This document shows, piece by piece, positions 53,401 to 64,000 of a DNA stretch of 64,000 nucleotides (positions are counted from its first letter, which is position 1; each line of letters begins with the position of its first letter). The notes below the pieces were generated by a model. That model saw nothing but the letters and a program-made list of their open reading frames with translations. It was not told the DNA's origin and made no database searches. Source of the stretch: Hydractinia symbiolongicarpus (lineage: Eukaryota; Cnidaria; Hydrozoa; Anthoathecata; Hydractiniidae). Location of the stretch: the NCBI RefSeq assembly GCF_029227915.1, contig NC_079889.1:5768001-5832000 (forward strand). Direction: 5' to 3'. The position numbers and the translations under genes are program-made.

Positions 53401-54995
53401 CCAGACTTTACAACGGGGCCTGGACTTTCCCTTGGCTTCTTTAACACTCTTCAAGATAATATCACAAACCAGCAACCTATGCTGGGAAACACACTCTTCC
53501 CCCGATATAACTTTCACGTCCTTCACCACTTTCTTGTCTGACTTTCCAACCAGGAAGTAATCACCTGACTCATATGTTATCAGCCTACTCTGTCTCTTAC
53601 TGAATGATGTGTTGTAAACCACCATGTCCGTTGCCATTCCAAACTGAAGCAATCTCTCACCTTTCTTATTTCTGCTCCCAAATCCATAGCCTTCATGCAC
53701 ACCCCTATTACCTTCAGATGACTTCCCAACATGACCAATAAAGTCGCCGCCCACCATGACAAGTTCAGTGTCTCCAAACTTTGATGTGACTGCTATTAAC
53801 TTATCATAAAATAGGTCTACTTGTAAAAGTTTTCATTTTCTTGATAAAATAAATAACTGCTGGAAAAAATTCAATAATCAAAAACCTGTTAAATGATTGC
53901 AATTTTTAAAATTGTGAATCAAGAAAATCGATTTTAACTCGGCATGAGCATACCTGTATCCATTGTTTCGTCTTGTTCTGTTATGACACCAATAGTGGTA
54001 GAAATCTCGCCCTAAGTAGAGATTTGCAAATTATCTTTTAAAAGACAATTAGAACATGACATCTATGTATAACAACCTGTTAATAATTGTTGAGCAAAAG
54101 ACCTAAATTAGGTCTTAATATGAAATTTTGATATTAATTTCTTTTAAATTGAAGCACAGATATTTTGTGCTAAGACACTGCATAGTGGCAGTGAGCAGGA
54201 TGTGCAGATCTTCGTACTGGGAGAGGAGACAAACATCTCCACTACACACAACATCAATCTGCATCAATTTCATTGTTGGCAGAACTAATTTGTCGCATCA
54301 TCAATTTTAGTTGCTGCCATCTAGCTGCGTAAATTTATTATTTTACACTAGTTGAGTGTGACGTCAATACTCTGAAAATGTTATATACTATGATATATAG
54401 AAGAAATAATATTATGATTTTTAGAACTCAATTAATAAGGTTGATGAAGAATTGCAAATTTTGCATTTCAAAGTATAATTCAGCAACATGTGCGTATACA
54501 ACTTTCTTTTTCATTACACTGACCAAGTGATGATTTATGTAATATTTTAATTGACAAAGATACAATTGTCTGATGTTTTACAAAAGAGGTACTGCAAGAT
54601 GATGTCAATGTTTGCAATGGTGATTTTTATTTTGTTGCAATGTTTTGCTGGAAAATTATTTTTTCGACTTAGAGGTACTTCTATATTATTTAATATGTCA
54701 CTCAACAAAATCAACAAAAACAATAAAAACAGTGACAACAGATGTAACAGAATACCTTTGGAGAGTCTTCACCAGCATAACCAACTCTAGTAGTATGAGA
54801 ACCAACATCAAAAACAACTGCCCCAACCTCATCTAAAATATATATACATAAACTCGGTGCTGGTACATAAACTCGATGCTGGTATATAAACTTGGTGCTA
54901 GTATGTAATCTCAGTGTTGGTACATATTCAGTGTCAGTACAAGTTACAGTCTATGACATAATTTACCTACCTCCACCATACAATCCTCCACTCAT
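44439..54995 (-). CDS. ACTL6A: actin-like protein 6A / BAF53, chromatin-remodelling subunit
   Basis: Nuclear actin-related protein that pairs with actin in BAF (SWI/SNF), INO80 and TIP60-type complexes. Thirteen exons join in phase: 54995-54971, 54832-54756, 54011-53954, 51043-50838, 48087-47895, 47634-47528, 47452-47366, 47296-47235, 46756-46633, 46448-46368, 46221-46126, 44684-44598, 44519-44439. The product is 427 aa, against about 429 in vertebrates. Diagnostic stretches: start [94 protein letters not shown], and C-terminus IIDKKCP. All belong to the ACTL6 subclass rather than conventional actin. The first intron follows only 25 coding bases, and phases close exactly at every join. Introns hold a LINE (intron 3), a 26-bp satellite (intron 4), a TIR element and a 39-bp repeat (intron 11) and a ~20-bp repeat (intron 1). 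Confidence 0.96.
44822..45698. mobile_element. TIR element with homopolymer G/C ends
   Basis: The left end GGGGGGCATAACGTGCCCGCGG is inverted at the right end (CCGCGGGCGCTTTATGC followed by 17 C). The homopolymer at the right end (45682-45698) is longer than at the left. No coding frame. It sits in ACTL6A intron 11. Confidence 0.6.
45841..46040. repeat. 39-bp tandem repeat, about five copies
   Basis: Unit 'ggatgtttaactgagtatgg' plus 'gcgctaacataat...ttaaa', with starts near 45851, 45890, 45929, 45968 and 46007. In ACTL6A intron 11. Confidence 0.92.
48396..49885. repeat. 26-bp satellite, about 57 copies
   Basis: Units 'gttaaatcggttaaacgaca' plus 'acaaca' of 25-26 bp (gttaa(a)cgac length variant), tandem over about 1.5 kb in ACTL6A intron 4. 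Variants (acaactaca, acaacagca, cagctaaat) recur in groups, implying block duplications. Confidence 0.97.
51131..53830 (-). mobile_element. 5'-truncated non-LTR retrotransposon (endonuclease-RT)
   Basis: A LINE in ACTL6A intron 3, same strand as the gene. From its 5' end (about 53825): C-terminal part of an AP-type endonuclease (VMVGGDF), linker, and RT domain with [64 protein letters not shown] and [10 protein letters not shown]. Then a C4HC3 PHD-like finger (about 51960-51835: CGVC, CQTC, H, C, CKRC), a thumb/C-terminal region and the end SMENER. It ends in a (GAT)n tail near 51131. A deletion near 52150 shifts the frame just before YADD, so the ORF is split (53757-52105 and 52132-51158). 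A short in-frame loss is also apparent in the endonuclease (GDYFLVG). The copy is inactive. Confidence 0.95.
54848..54935. repeat. ~20-bp tandem repeat, about four copies
   Basis: 'tacataaactcggtgctgg'-type units in ACTL6A intron 1, diverging to the right. Confidence 0.85.
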
Positions 54996-55755
54996 AATGT
55001 CCAATATTATTATGCTCTAAAATCACAACATTTATAATAAAAACTCATGTATATAGTTTTCACATAATATCAATACCTATTGAGTATAACTAAGCGACTG
55101 TTTACTAGTAACTTCTAAAATAAATTGGCATTAAAGAATTTACACATATTTAAACAAGTGTCTGAACATGATACAATAAGCAGATGATAATTCACCAAAT
55201 TATTCAACAAGTAAATCAAAAACAAGTCAACACATCATTTAACAAGAAAAATAAAGAGAAATCGACACATCATGTAACAAGTGAAACGCACATATGTAAC
55301 AGGCAAAACAAACATTTTACTTAACACACAAGAGGTTGATGAATTATTTGACCAGTAAAACGAAGAGAATTCAACACAGACGTATCGTTTAACATAGTTT
55401 TTACATTATGCTCTAAACGATTACCATTATCACAAAAAAAATCTTTTAATTCAACTATAAAGATATATAGTCCTGTTAAGAGTTTGATAAACAAATATAA
55501 GAAGCAATTGCTACACAAATTTTAGGGCACAATATTAACAGGTCACTATAACATTGTTTAGGTGAAAAATCAATTGTTTATTCTAAAAATGTATACATAT
55601 CTATGGATAAATCAAAACATTTCATTTCAAAATGTTTCATATAACTTGGAATATACAAGGGTAAAAATATTAAACAAAATTTGGAATAAATAAATCAAAA
55701 AAACTTCTAAAAATTTACACAAAAGATTACACATGCAGAAATGATCTCGTTTTAG

Positions 55756-58700
55756 TCATTTCTGTATATCGTCGTCAATATTTTCACTCAGAACGAGGTC
55801 ATTCACAAGGAAACACGATTCTAGCAGTTCACTTCTGGCAACCTTCTCAAATTGTGGTCTACAAAAAGACAGAAGTCACATATGATTGATGTCACAATTT
55901 ATTTCAAGTTGGAACATAGAGCGCAGCCTACCTAAGTTGGGAATCTTCCTTCCTTTGTCTGCACATGTCAACAACTTGATTAAAGATAGTAGAACCCATC
56001 AAATCTTTACAATGCCTATAATCATTCAAAATCACTGCCTTTTTCCTTTCTAAGAAAGAATATGTACTTAATAAAATAAACCAAAGCAGATCTCTGGTCT
56101 GTTTTCCTCCTTGATATTAAGCATTTGTATATAGTATGCCAAATATTTAAAAGAGAAAAAATGATGTCATCAGCAATAAGCTGCTCAGATAGAAAAGATT
56201 TTTTCAGAATTTAATCTGATTTGACAAAATAATAAAAACACAACAAGTAACAACCTCTTAAAAAGATTTCTGTTTGTTATACTTGAGTAATTTGGTTCAT
56301 CAAAGAAATCATCGTCACCTACAACAAGAACAAAAAAATCATCATCAATTATTTGTTTTCATTGCTAATTTATCTAACTTATGACAATGATTGAAACTGC
56401 TCACACATCAGAGCATGTACAAATTGACTTTCCAATCACTACTATTGTAGTCTAAAGTCATGGCTTATAATCAATCAGGGTTGGTCTTATACTAATGATG
56501 CTGAAAAAGCATTGAACCACTAGCACAACGAAGTCTCTTTTATATAGGTCGACAATTTTGTATAGTTACAAAAACACTTACTTTCACATTTCTTCTCCTT
56601 TTCTACTTCTTCTCGTGCATTCGCAACAACGGAGGAAAAATCCTTTGTTAAAAAAAGAAATGTGACTATCACTTGATTAAAGATTAAAGTAAAGTACATA
56701 ATTACAACTTTATTTTTTCTTGGTAAATTATTGCAAAGCAGAGGAAAGCCCATTTCCTCATTAAATAAGGTAAATATAAGTGAAAAGTAACTACGGTGCA
56801 GAGTATATAGCATTTCCGTCCCCCAATATACATCCAAAATATCAAAATTTCGTTAAAGGATTATTATTTTCCAGCGATTTAATATAGTCATTCTCTGGTA
56901 CATGTTTTTTTAGCACAACGTCAGAGATTTTGTTGTTTTTCAAAGATGGTGCTAAGCTTAGCTAGAAACAGAATAAGACTATTCTGAAAAGAAAGAAGTA
57001 TATCACTACTCAGTATATGTACTCAGTATATCACTATTTTTAAATGTTATGAACCCTTCTTTAACTTCATACACCTAAAGCTAGCTAGCACAACAGTAGC
57101 TGCTTAGCAAGCCCAAAATTACCAAATTATCTAGCATAAAACTACCTATATATTAAGGTATTAAAAAATTCTCTTATGCTGCTATCAGAGAATTTTTTGA
57201 GAATTTTTGAGCTAGCTAGCTGATACACATATTGCACAGTGAGTGACATAATTCTGCTTCAATCAGAAATGTATATCGCATAGCTTATGCTTGGTAATTA
57301 AATCTGTCCACAAAATATGCTCGATCTTACAAATTTTAGACAAAATCAGTGTCACATCACTGACACCTGACGAGTAGACATTTACCTACTGGTTTGTTTT
57401 TGGTCGTCAAATTAAAAAAAAAATGACCCATACACTAATGCGTCTCAAACAGACTGCTCTTTTGCTATAATACAGCAACCCCAGGATCAATTTTTTTACA
57501 TCAAGATTTTTTGGCTTTTTAATAGCAATGCAGGTCAAGGTTACAGAAGCGAAAAGTATTTCTATATCAGGAAACATTTTCTACATCAACATCTATATTT
57601 TCTATTAACGATGCTTTTTAAATTATGAGGAGCGGTTCTCGTGCAATCGTCAACACGTACTGAGAATCTTCAAACATATGTACCAATTTTTGCATTCAAT
57701 CAGAGCAACTTTAAAAAAAAAAACATTTTATGATCTAGAAATCTCATAAACTTGTACATTTCCGACAAGAAAATTTATGGAACTTGACCCGAACTGTATA
57801 CTGATGCCAGGTACCATTCTTGTTGTGTTAAACATTTTTTAGCATTTTCTGGAACATCAAGTTCTAACAAAATAATGTTAATGACCCATGAAATATCGCG
57901 TCTGGAACAGACTGGGACATATGTCCTCAAATTAAACCTTTTTCGCTTTGGTGAAAAAAGATTGATTTGAGGTAAATATTGTCTGTATTTCATGTGAACA
58001 GAGTACAAAGTTGGATACATTTTGGTTATGCATATTTTGATTTGTTTTTGCTGTTGTGGTTAATTTTAGAGTACTTGCAGATTAAATTAAATTCCCTGGC
58101 TGTGACCACATTGGCTTGGGTTTGCTTTGAGACATTCGTATAAGGAAACTGAATTTTGATATCTTTGAAAAGCTTAGTAAACTAGACTTTACTGTAAACT
58201 TCTGGGTATAACGTGCAACTGTAAATTTATGTATGCATTTGTGCCTGTTGGTCTAATGGCTATGACACTTTTGCAAATGAGGGATCCAGGTTCGAATCCT
58301 TGACAGGGCTAGAAAAAACATAATTATCTTGCACCTGTTGCTATAGCTATATATAGCTATATTGTAGCTATATCAAGGACAATAGTGGAACTTTGAAGAA
58401 AAAAAGGGAAGAATTGCATACAGTTCTATCCTCATAGCATCATCATCATCAATTTCAATAATGGAAAATAAAATTTCATATTAAACAAGAGTGTTTTAGT
58501 TCATCACAAGAAAATTTAACTAATGTATGTAACCACAATCTGCCATATTATGTCTGGAAAGGGTTTTCGCCTACGAACTTAGGGGATCCTGTTCCCCGCT
58601 TCACAACTCTTTCTATATTGATTTCCACTAGGATACATAATCAATTACAGCTATCAAAAGTGAAAAGATACATACTTCCTCCTCCTCACATTTTAAATTT

Positions 58701-59345
58701 ACATCCTTTTCTCCCTCCTCCACCTCATTGTCATCTTCTTCAAAGTCGTCCGAATAATCTGATTCATCCTCTTCAATAAAGTCATCAGCATAAATACCTG
58801 TGTCCATAGATGACATTATTTTAACAGGAACAGCTGAAGCTTCTAAAAATTGAGTTAACTCTCCATAATTCTGGCAAGTGTATTGGAAAATATACTTTTA
58901 AAAAATCTTTTATTGAGATCACATGGCAAGTATTCCAAGTCAGATTTTTCATAACTTGAATAGACTTTAAAATGAATTAGGATGCAAGTGCTGTTTTTTA
59001 TAAAAAACCAACGTTATCACAAATATTGGAAGTAAAATTACCTTTATCACATTCAGTTTCATTATTTTGCTGTTCGCGTGGTGTTGTTCTAAGAAAAGTT
59101 AATTCTAGCTGTTTACAATTTCAACTGTACAGTAAACTGGACAAAGTAAGACATATTATATATTTAAGATTTAAGTTTAAAAGAATTAGTTAAATCTGCA
59201 TTTTTTAAAAAAAAATATTTCCAGAAGTATGACAGAAATAAATTCTATTAACCTATTAGCATGCTTCTCTTTTATGTTCTCACAATCTTTTAAAAACTGT
59301 TGAATATGTAGCTGGATAAATGGAAGCTTTAAAATACTTGAAATG
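55756..59345 (-). CDS. acidic protein of unknown family, 3' seven exons
   Basis: I do not recognise this protein. Seven exons with GT-AG borders join in phase: 59345-59253, 59088-59042, 58842-58676, 56642-56582, 56318-56255, 56045-55932, 55858-55756 (TGA). They give 215 codons; the 5' end is missing and would lie at or beyond the Harbinger insertion. The visible part has an N-terminal helical-looking stretch (LPFIQLHIQQFLKDCENIKE), then a highly acidic region (DFIEEDESDYSDDFEEDD), a charged coiled-coil-like run (ANAREEVEKEKK) and a C-terminal basic/helical region. The acceptor of the second-to-last exon is ambiguous (tag then aaag); only the downstream choice keeps phase. Acidic YSDDFEE words occur in several cilium/centrosome proteins, but that is too little to assign function. 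Confidence 0.58.
56750..58622 (+). repeat. dispersed repeat, copy 2, with tRNA-like module and an extra insert
   Basis: Matches the 6397-7391 copy at both ends and around the tRNA-like core, but carries about 0.9 kb extra between roughly 57290 and 58215. The extra part holds an 81-codon minus-strand frame (57775-58020) that I do not recognise. It lies in an intron of the acidic gene. Confidence 0.72.
58243..58310 (+). tRNA. tRNA-like sequence, second copy, degenerate
   Basis: Near-identical to 7042-7110, with intact A and B boxes but a shortened acceptor strand (GCCTGT) and T-arm changes (ccagg/ccttg). It is a pseudogene-like part of the dispersed repeat. Confidence 0.5.
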
Positions 59346-59759
59346 CTGAAAGTGAAAAAAAAATGTACATTATGAAGCTAAGGTTTTATTATTTTAATAA
59401 ACTTCTTATATACATTTCCATACAGCTTATAGCAGAGTAAGAATGTCAGATGGCCTTTTAGATAGATTTTTACCTTTTAGTGTGGTACAAGTTAAAATTA
59501 CGCAAGTGCTGTGATCTTAACGTTATCCAAACTATGTTACCTAATGTAAATGCTTTACTCCGTATTATTTTAATTTTTAGAGAAGTGGGGGATGTTTGAA
59601 ATTGTGTCTTAAACGGCATAGCAACTTCCATATAAATATTTAATTTCCATTGTTTAATTTATTTTACCATTTATATTTCGGCTGATCATCTGTTGATAGT
59701 ATGATACACTATAACTTGAAAAAAGCACTTAAGAAAACAAGAGAAAAATAAAAAATAAT

Positions 59760-59870
59760 TTTTTAAGGAAACAGAGCAAAATTTAAAAATTGAATTTTTG
59801 AGGAAACAATGAAAATTTTAAAAATAAATTTTTGAGGAAACAATGCAAAATTGATAATTTTTCGATGTAA
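59760..59870. repeat. short A+T-rich tandem repeat
   Basis: Three diverged units around 'gaggaaacaatg' with adjoining 'aaaatttaaaaat'. The complement of the same word pair occurs at 36985-37050. Confidence 0.6.
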
Positions 59871-60127
59871 CAAGGTGAAAGAGAAAAAGAATTATTTGCC
59901 GAATTAACACATTTGTTTCCTGTTTTTGAAAGAAAATTAAGTCATCTAAGGCAGCGTTTACATGGAGCCCGTAATGAGTTTAAACTGGTTTGACTTTCAC
60001 CCCGGTTTGAAATAGCCCTTCTGTTTACATGAACAATTTCGGTACGGCTTGGCCAGGTAATAAAACTCGTCAAATCTTTTTTCTAGTTCCAGTCTTTTCC
60101 GTGCGTATTTTTAGGATTATTTTCAAG

Positions 60128-61600
60128 ATGGCGACGAGCAAAACATATGCTATGAAAAACTTCTCTATGCTTATATCATTTTTTTTAAGTTCGCTGGGTT
60201 CATTGGTTGCTGTGTTTACGAGAAATGTTGAATATCTACTATCACTTCGTAGGAAACAGCAACGACATCTGTTTAATGCTGTGGAAGATCACAATGCTGT
60301 ACTAAGAAAAATGCAGAATTTAAAACATAGGTAGGTTGCTTTTTGCTTCCCTGTCCTGTGCTTTACTAGCTTAATATCCAGAAAGAAAAATTATTGGCTT
60401 TACGACTGAAGTTTTTTTTTATTTAGGGTAAACAAAACACGAAAAAGAAGAAGATGGATCAACCCAGGACGTACTGATCTTTGCTGGCAAAATTTATACT
60501 CTGGAGCGTTGCTGGAACAGGAATGGTGTCAGAACTTAAGAATGGACTACCCTACATTTATGAATTTAGTTGATAAAATCTGTGTAGAAGTTGAACCGGC
60601 ACACAATTCATTTCGAATAGACACTCTTTCTGCTGAGAAAAGAACAGCAATGGTCCTATATTACTTGAAGGATCAAGGCTCTTTACGGATGACGTGTAAT
60701 ACATTTGGTGTATCATTAGCCACTCTTTCCAAGTCGTTAAGATCAGTGTGTGGGGCAATTAATGATATTCTTGGTCCAGAGTTAATAAAATTTCCTTGTA
60801 CAGAGGCTGAACTGAAACATGCTGCAACGCTCTTCGAAAGCAAGTTTGGATTCCCTCAAGCCATCGGTTGTGTTGATGGCACTCATATTCCTATAAAAAG
60901 GCCAACTGAAAATGCACAGGAATACTTCTGCTACAAGATGAAGTACATAAAAAGGCCAACTGAAAATGCACAGGAATACTTCTGCTACAAGATGAAGTAC
61001 TCACTGAATTGTCAAGCTATCTGTGACAAGAAAGGATGCTTTATCGATGTGGAGGTAAAGTGGCCTGGTAGTGTACACGATGCAAGGGTTTTTGCTAACA
61101 GTTCAGTTAGCAAAATGTTTGTGAACAACCGTCTTCCACCTTGTTTACAGGAATTATTGCCTGGGTATACACCAGTACCGCCATTACTAATTGGAGACCC
61201 AGCATACCCATTGTTGCCTAATGTTATGAAAGAATTTAATTCATGCAGCAGTTCAAAAGAATTGATTTTTAATAACCAATTACGTCGTGCCAGAAATCAA
61301 ATTGAATGTGCCTTTGGACGGTTAAAAGCAAGATGGAGAATTTTAAATCGGTGTCTCGATGTTGAATTGGATTTTGCAATGAATCTCATTTACTCTTGTT
61401 TTGTTCTTCACAATTATTGTGAAATAAATAAGGTTGATGTGCATCCTGACTTGCTCCAAGTACAAATGATGAACGAAGAACGATGTCAAAATTGTGAACA
61501 TCATAACCAAGTTTATCGGCTATACACGTACAACTCACATCGAGGAAAAGCTGTCAGAGATTCTGTGATGGAATACTTGCACAATAAAATGGAAAATTAA
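60128..61600 (+). CDS. PIF/Harbinger DDE transposase (HARBI1-like)
   Basis: Nuclease that cuts and re-inserts the element. Two exons, 60128-60330 and 60427-61600, splice in phase (CATAG|GGTAAAC) to 458 aa. An N-terminal basic region (RRRWINPGRTD) is followed by a helix-turn-helix-like part (SLRMTCNTFGVSLATLSKSL) and the DDE_Tnp_4 catalytic domain with Asp218 (GCVDGTHIPIKRP), Asp325 (GDPAYPLLP) and Glu361 (RNQIECAFGRLKARWRIL). All three metal ligands are present. Residues 224-241 are repeated exactly as 242-259, an 18-aa insertion shortly after the first catalytic Asp that family members lack. It may destroy activity. The start at 60128 is the ATG of MATSK; an upstream in-frame ATG at 60029 is less likely. 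Confidence 0.93.
60893..61000 (+). repeat. 54-bp exact tandem duplication in transposase
   Basis: Two adjacent identical copies (60893-60946 and 60947-61000) encoding IKRPTENAQEYFCYKMKY twice. In frame, with no base differences, so recent. Confidence 0.97.
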
Positions 61601-61883
61601 ACTATGAACATTTGTTTTTATCTTGTATTATATTGTATTTTTTATAGATAGAAATGTTTGTGAAAAACTGTCTTTTTAACTTGTATATTGTATTTTTTAT
61701 AAATATTTTAGTCACTCCACTAAATGATGTTTTATTTTTTATTGTATCCAAACACTCACAAATATTGATGCTATGTTTTTTCTGACCAGGTGTTTTTAAA
61801 ATGTGCTTTAAATGGCGTAAGCTACACCTTAGAGGGAATCCAAGGTATAAAATGATGTTGGACTTACGTGGATAAATTTATGG

Positions 61884-61990
61884 ATTGTGAGCACCACAAC
61901 CAAGTCAATCGGTTGTAGACATACAACTCCCAACGTGGAAAACCTGTCAGGGAGTTGGTGATGGAATACCGTTATGATAGGCAGTAACAT
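61884..61990 (+). pseudogene. decayed second copy of transposase 3' end
   Basis: About 100 bp resembling 61495-61594, the last ~33 codons of the transposase (ending around VMEYLHNK), but with stops and substitutions. It lies about 290 bp after the intact stop, in the same orientation, and implies an old partial duplication or a fused relic of a related element. Confidence 0.7.
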
Positions 61991-62575
61991 TTTTATCATT
62001 GACAAATCCCCTGAGGTATATAAATAACTAATTTTTCTTTTATAACAATAATGAGACTGAAAAATAATAACAATGGCAAGGCTGATATGTTTCTGATTTT
62101 TTTCTGAAAAACACTCCTTAAAAGTTATTTTCGCGCAGCCAATTGTTCACACAGTACCTTACCGAGAAATTTTCGCGTGAACATATCTTCGCGGATCATA
62201 TTGAGAAACATTTGTTGCTTCAAAAATATGAAAAACTTGTTAAAACACTGCATACTGAACCAAAGGACGAGATCTTTTCGGTTGTTATTTTTCGAACACA
62301 AATCATGCAGTCATAAGGGATGATCCGGATCTTCCAAAAAAGAAAAATATTTGAAATTTTACAGACAAAAATAAAAATTCCGCGCATAATAATTTTGACA
62401 CACATACCATTTGCGCATATTAATTTTGGTGCATGGCAAGAAAGTTGAGAATATGTACACGTATAACATGTCATATCAGGAAAAGTAGCTTCAAAGAAAA
62501 CAAGTCGGTGTAGAGAAAATATATAAAAGATATACAAAAACTCTTTAAAAAATAAAAAAAAAACTATCTTTCAAA

Positions 62576-63956
62576 TTATTTGTCACTAGATGGTGTTTGC
62601 GGTGGCGACATAAATGGTGGTTGGTAAGGGTGAGCACTATGACCTTGGGTGTTGTAAAATGGGTACATAGGAGGCTGTGTCTGAGTTTGAGACTGTAAAA
62701 ACACATTTGCTAACAAACCCAGTCCATCTTTTATGCCATTCCCTATCAGGTTCATGGACTCTGTCATGCCTTTGATGGCTTCCTCAGTTTGTTGCAGAGA
62801 TCTTCGTGTCAACTCTGTATTCTCCCGTTTTAACTCCAGTTCCTCTCTTGCTAGGTCGACCAGCATCATATCGCGTTGGTGCGCAGATAATTTTTTTTGC
62901 ATATTTACTCTCTTGCCCTTGTCTTCAGGAACGGACTCCTCAGGCACGGTTTCTACTTGCTCCTCCTCCTCCTCTTCACTAACATTACCAACATCTTGAT
63001 CCATTGTTTGCAGTGACACCCTGCCTGTGGGTATGGCAGTCACGGATGGGCATCCACCCCATATCTCCCGAAGCAGCTCGTAATTGTCAGCAACCAGTCT
63101 TCCCGAACCGGAACGAGTACCCCGATCTACTGCTTGCTTATATCCACGTCTCAACTCCCTGATCTTATTCTTGACCCTAGTGTATCCTTCTTTTTTTAGT
63201 TTATCTAATTTTTCTATCCTTTTCTTATAGTTGGTGTTGTTTTCGTCTTCGCCTCTTCTTGGAATTGATTCTGGCCCAAAATCCGATATACGAAATAATT
63301 TGCTCATTTCGGTTCAAAGGTCAATATACATCTTTACAAAATCTGCTTCAAAATCTACACCTTCGTAACTTTTCGAGCCTTTATACTCGTGTAGATTCTG
63401 AAGCAGTTTTTCCACCATTTCATCGTTCCAGGTCCATCTTTTTTCCTTCACTGCCTTTCTCTTTTGACCTACCCTGATGCCTGATGATGGTGCTGCAGTC
63501 TGCTGCAGCGGCGGTGGTGGGTTTTCTGGAAATTCGTCAGCAGGGTAAAAATTTTCATGGATATCACTAGCGTTGATCGTATTCAGCTGGTTTTCAGGGC
63601 GGCTATAAAATTCTGACACAATCGATGTAGGTTGTGATTCTTCATCACCACTGCTGTCATCATTTCCACCGCTTGACATTTCCCTGATGGTAGCAGATAC
63701 AGATTTTTTACTAAAAAAGTAATAATACTAGCTATAAATCAGAAAATTAGGAAAATGCCTAGCTAGCTAGCTAGCTAGCTACGTAGTTTAATAAAAACTT
63801 TGGTTTGGAAAGTTTTTTAGGTAAGTAGCTAAGGAAAACTGAAGAATGCTTGACATATTTCTGTAGTTGTCAAAAAGAGAAGGCTCACCTCAAACCTAAT
63901 CTTCTACGTTTAAATCGTTTTATGGCATCGAGAGTTGATTGTTCGTTGTTGCTCAT
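62576..63956 (-). pseudogene. Harbinger Myb/SANT-like DNA-binding protein with premature stop
   Basis: Partner protein of Harbinger transposases that binds the element's ends and helps nuclear entry. Exons 63956-63889 and 63710-62576 splice in phase to 401 codons. The N-terminus is basic (IKRFKRRR), then Ser/Pro-rich. The Myb/SANT-like trihelix domain begins near residue 110 (RWTWNDEMVEKLLQNLHEYKG) and continues past codon 155 into KLKKEGYTRVKNKIRELRRGY. A coiled-coil-like region and a Pro/Gln-rich tail ending PPQTPSSDK follow. Codon 155 is TGA (63316-63314), in the same frame as everything downstream. It interrupts the DNA-binding domain, so this copy probably cannot make the full protein unless readthrough or an internal start at 63307 is used. 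Confidence 0.85.
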
Positions 63957-64000
63957 GTTTACAAATTTCAAAATGAAAGGATCGTACAGTTATTTCGCTC

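Larger units (their letters stand above)
59950..64000. mobile_element. PIF/Harbinger DNA transposon, right end outside window
   Basis: Begins at GGCAGCGTTTACATGG directly after TAA (59947-59949), which fits the 3-bp TWA target duplication of Harbinger elements. It carries two convergent genes typical of the superfamily: a DDE transposase on plus and a Myb/SANT protein on minus. The matching right terminal repeat should lie beyond 64000. Confidence 0.88.

Overview
This is a eukaryotic, animal-type genomic window: strongly A+T-rich, genes split by GT-AG introns, abundant simple repeats and degenerate transposons. The protein families (synaptojanin, NHERF-type PDZ adaptor, ACTL6A/BAF53 and a PIF/Harbinger transposon) point to a metazoan. 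The base composition, small exons, recurrent AGCT-rich words and repeat content would suit a cnidarian, perhaps a hydrozoan, but that placement is inference.

Layout. (1) 1-331: a possible fragment of a multi-pass membrane protein. (2) 2408-29460, minus strand: a complete 20-exon synaptojanin gene (1549 codons) with SAC phosphatase, 5-phosphatase, RRM-like and proline-rich regions. Several of its introns consist largely of distinct mini- or microsatellites. Its 11-kb second intron holds a whole unrecognised gene on the opposite strand (19790-23548, 12 exons, 443 aa) and, upstream of that, a large inverted-repeat structure. (3) 31829-42280, minus: a two-exon NHERF-like scaffold with one PDZ domain and an ezrin-binding tail. 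Its 9.5-kb intron is a graveyard of LINE fragments and terminal-inverted-repeat elements. (4) 44439-54995, minus: a complete 13-exon ACTL6A gene (427 aa), with a 1.5-kb 26-bp satellite in intron 4 and a truncated LINE in intron 3. (5) 55756-59345, minus: seven phase-consistent exons of an acidic protein I do not recognise, 5' end not found. (6) 59950 to the right edge: a PIF/Harbinger DNA transposon with convergent DDE transposase and Myb/SANT genes. Both genes carry visible damage: an in-frame 54-bp duplication and a premature TGA.

The host genes act in membrane phosphoinositide turnover (synaptojanin), membrane-cytoskeleton scaffolding (NHERF) and chromatin remodelling (ACTL6A). They are simply neighbours here, not an operon. 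The least explained parts are the nested 443-aa gene, the inverted repeat upstream of it, the tandemly copied splice donor in synaptojanin, and a dispersed repeat carrying a tRNA-like module. All exon calls come from reading splice signals and checking phase by hand; no alignment or transcript data were available.
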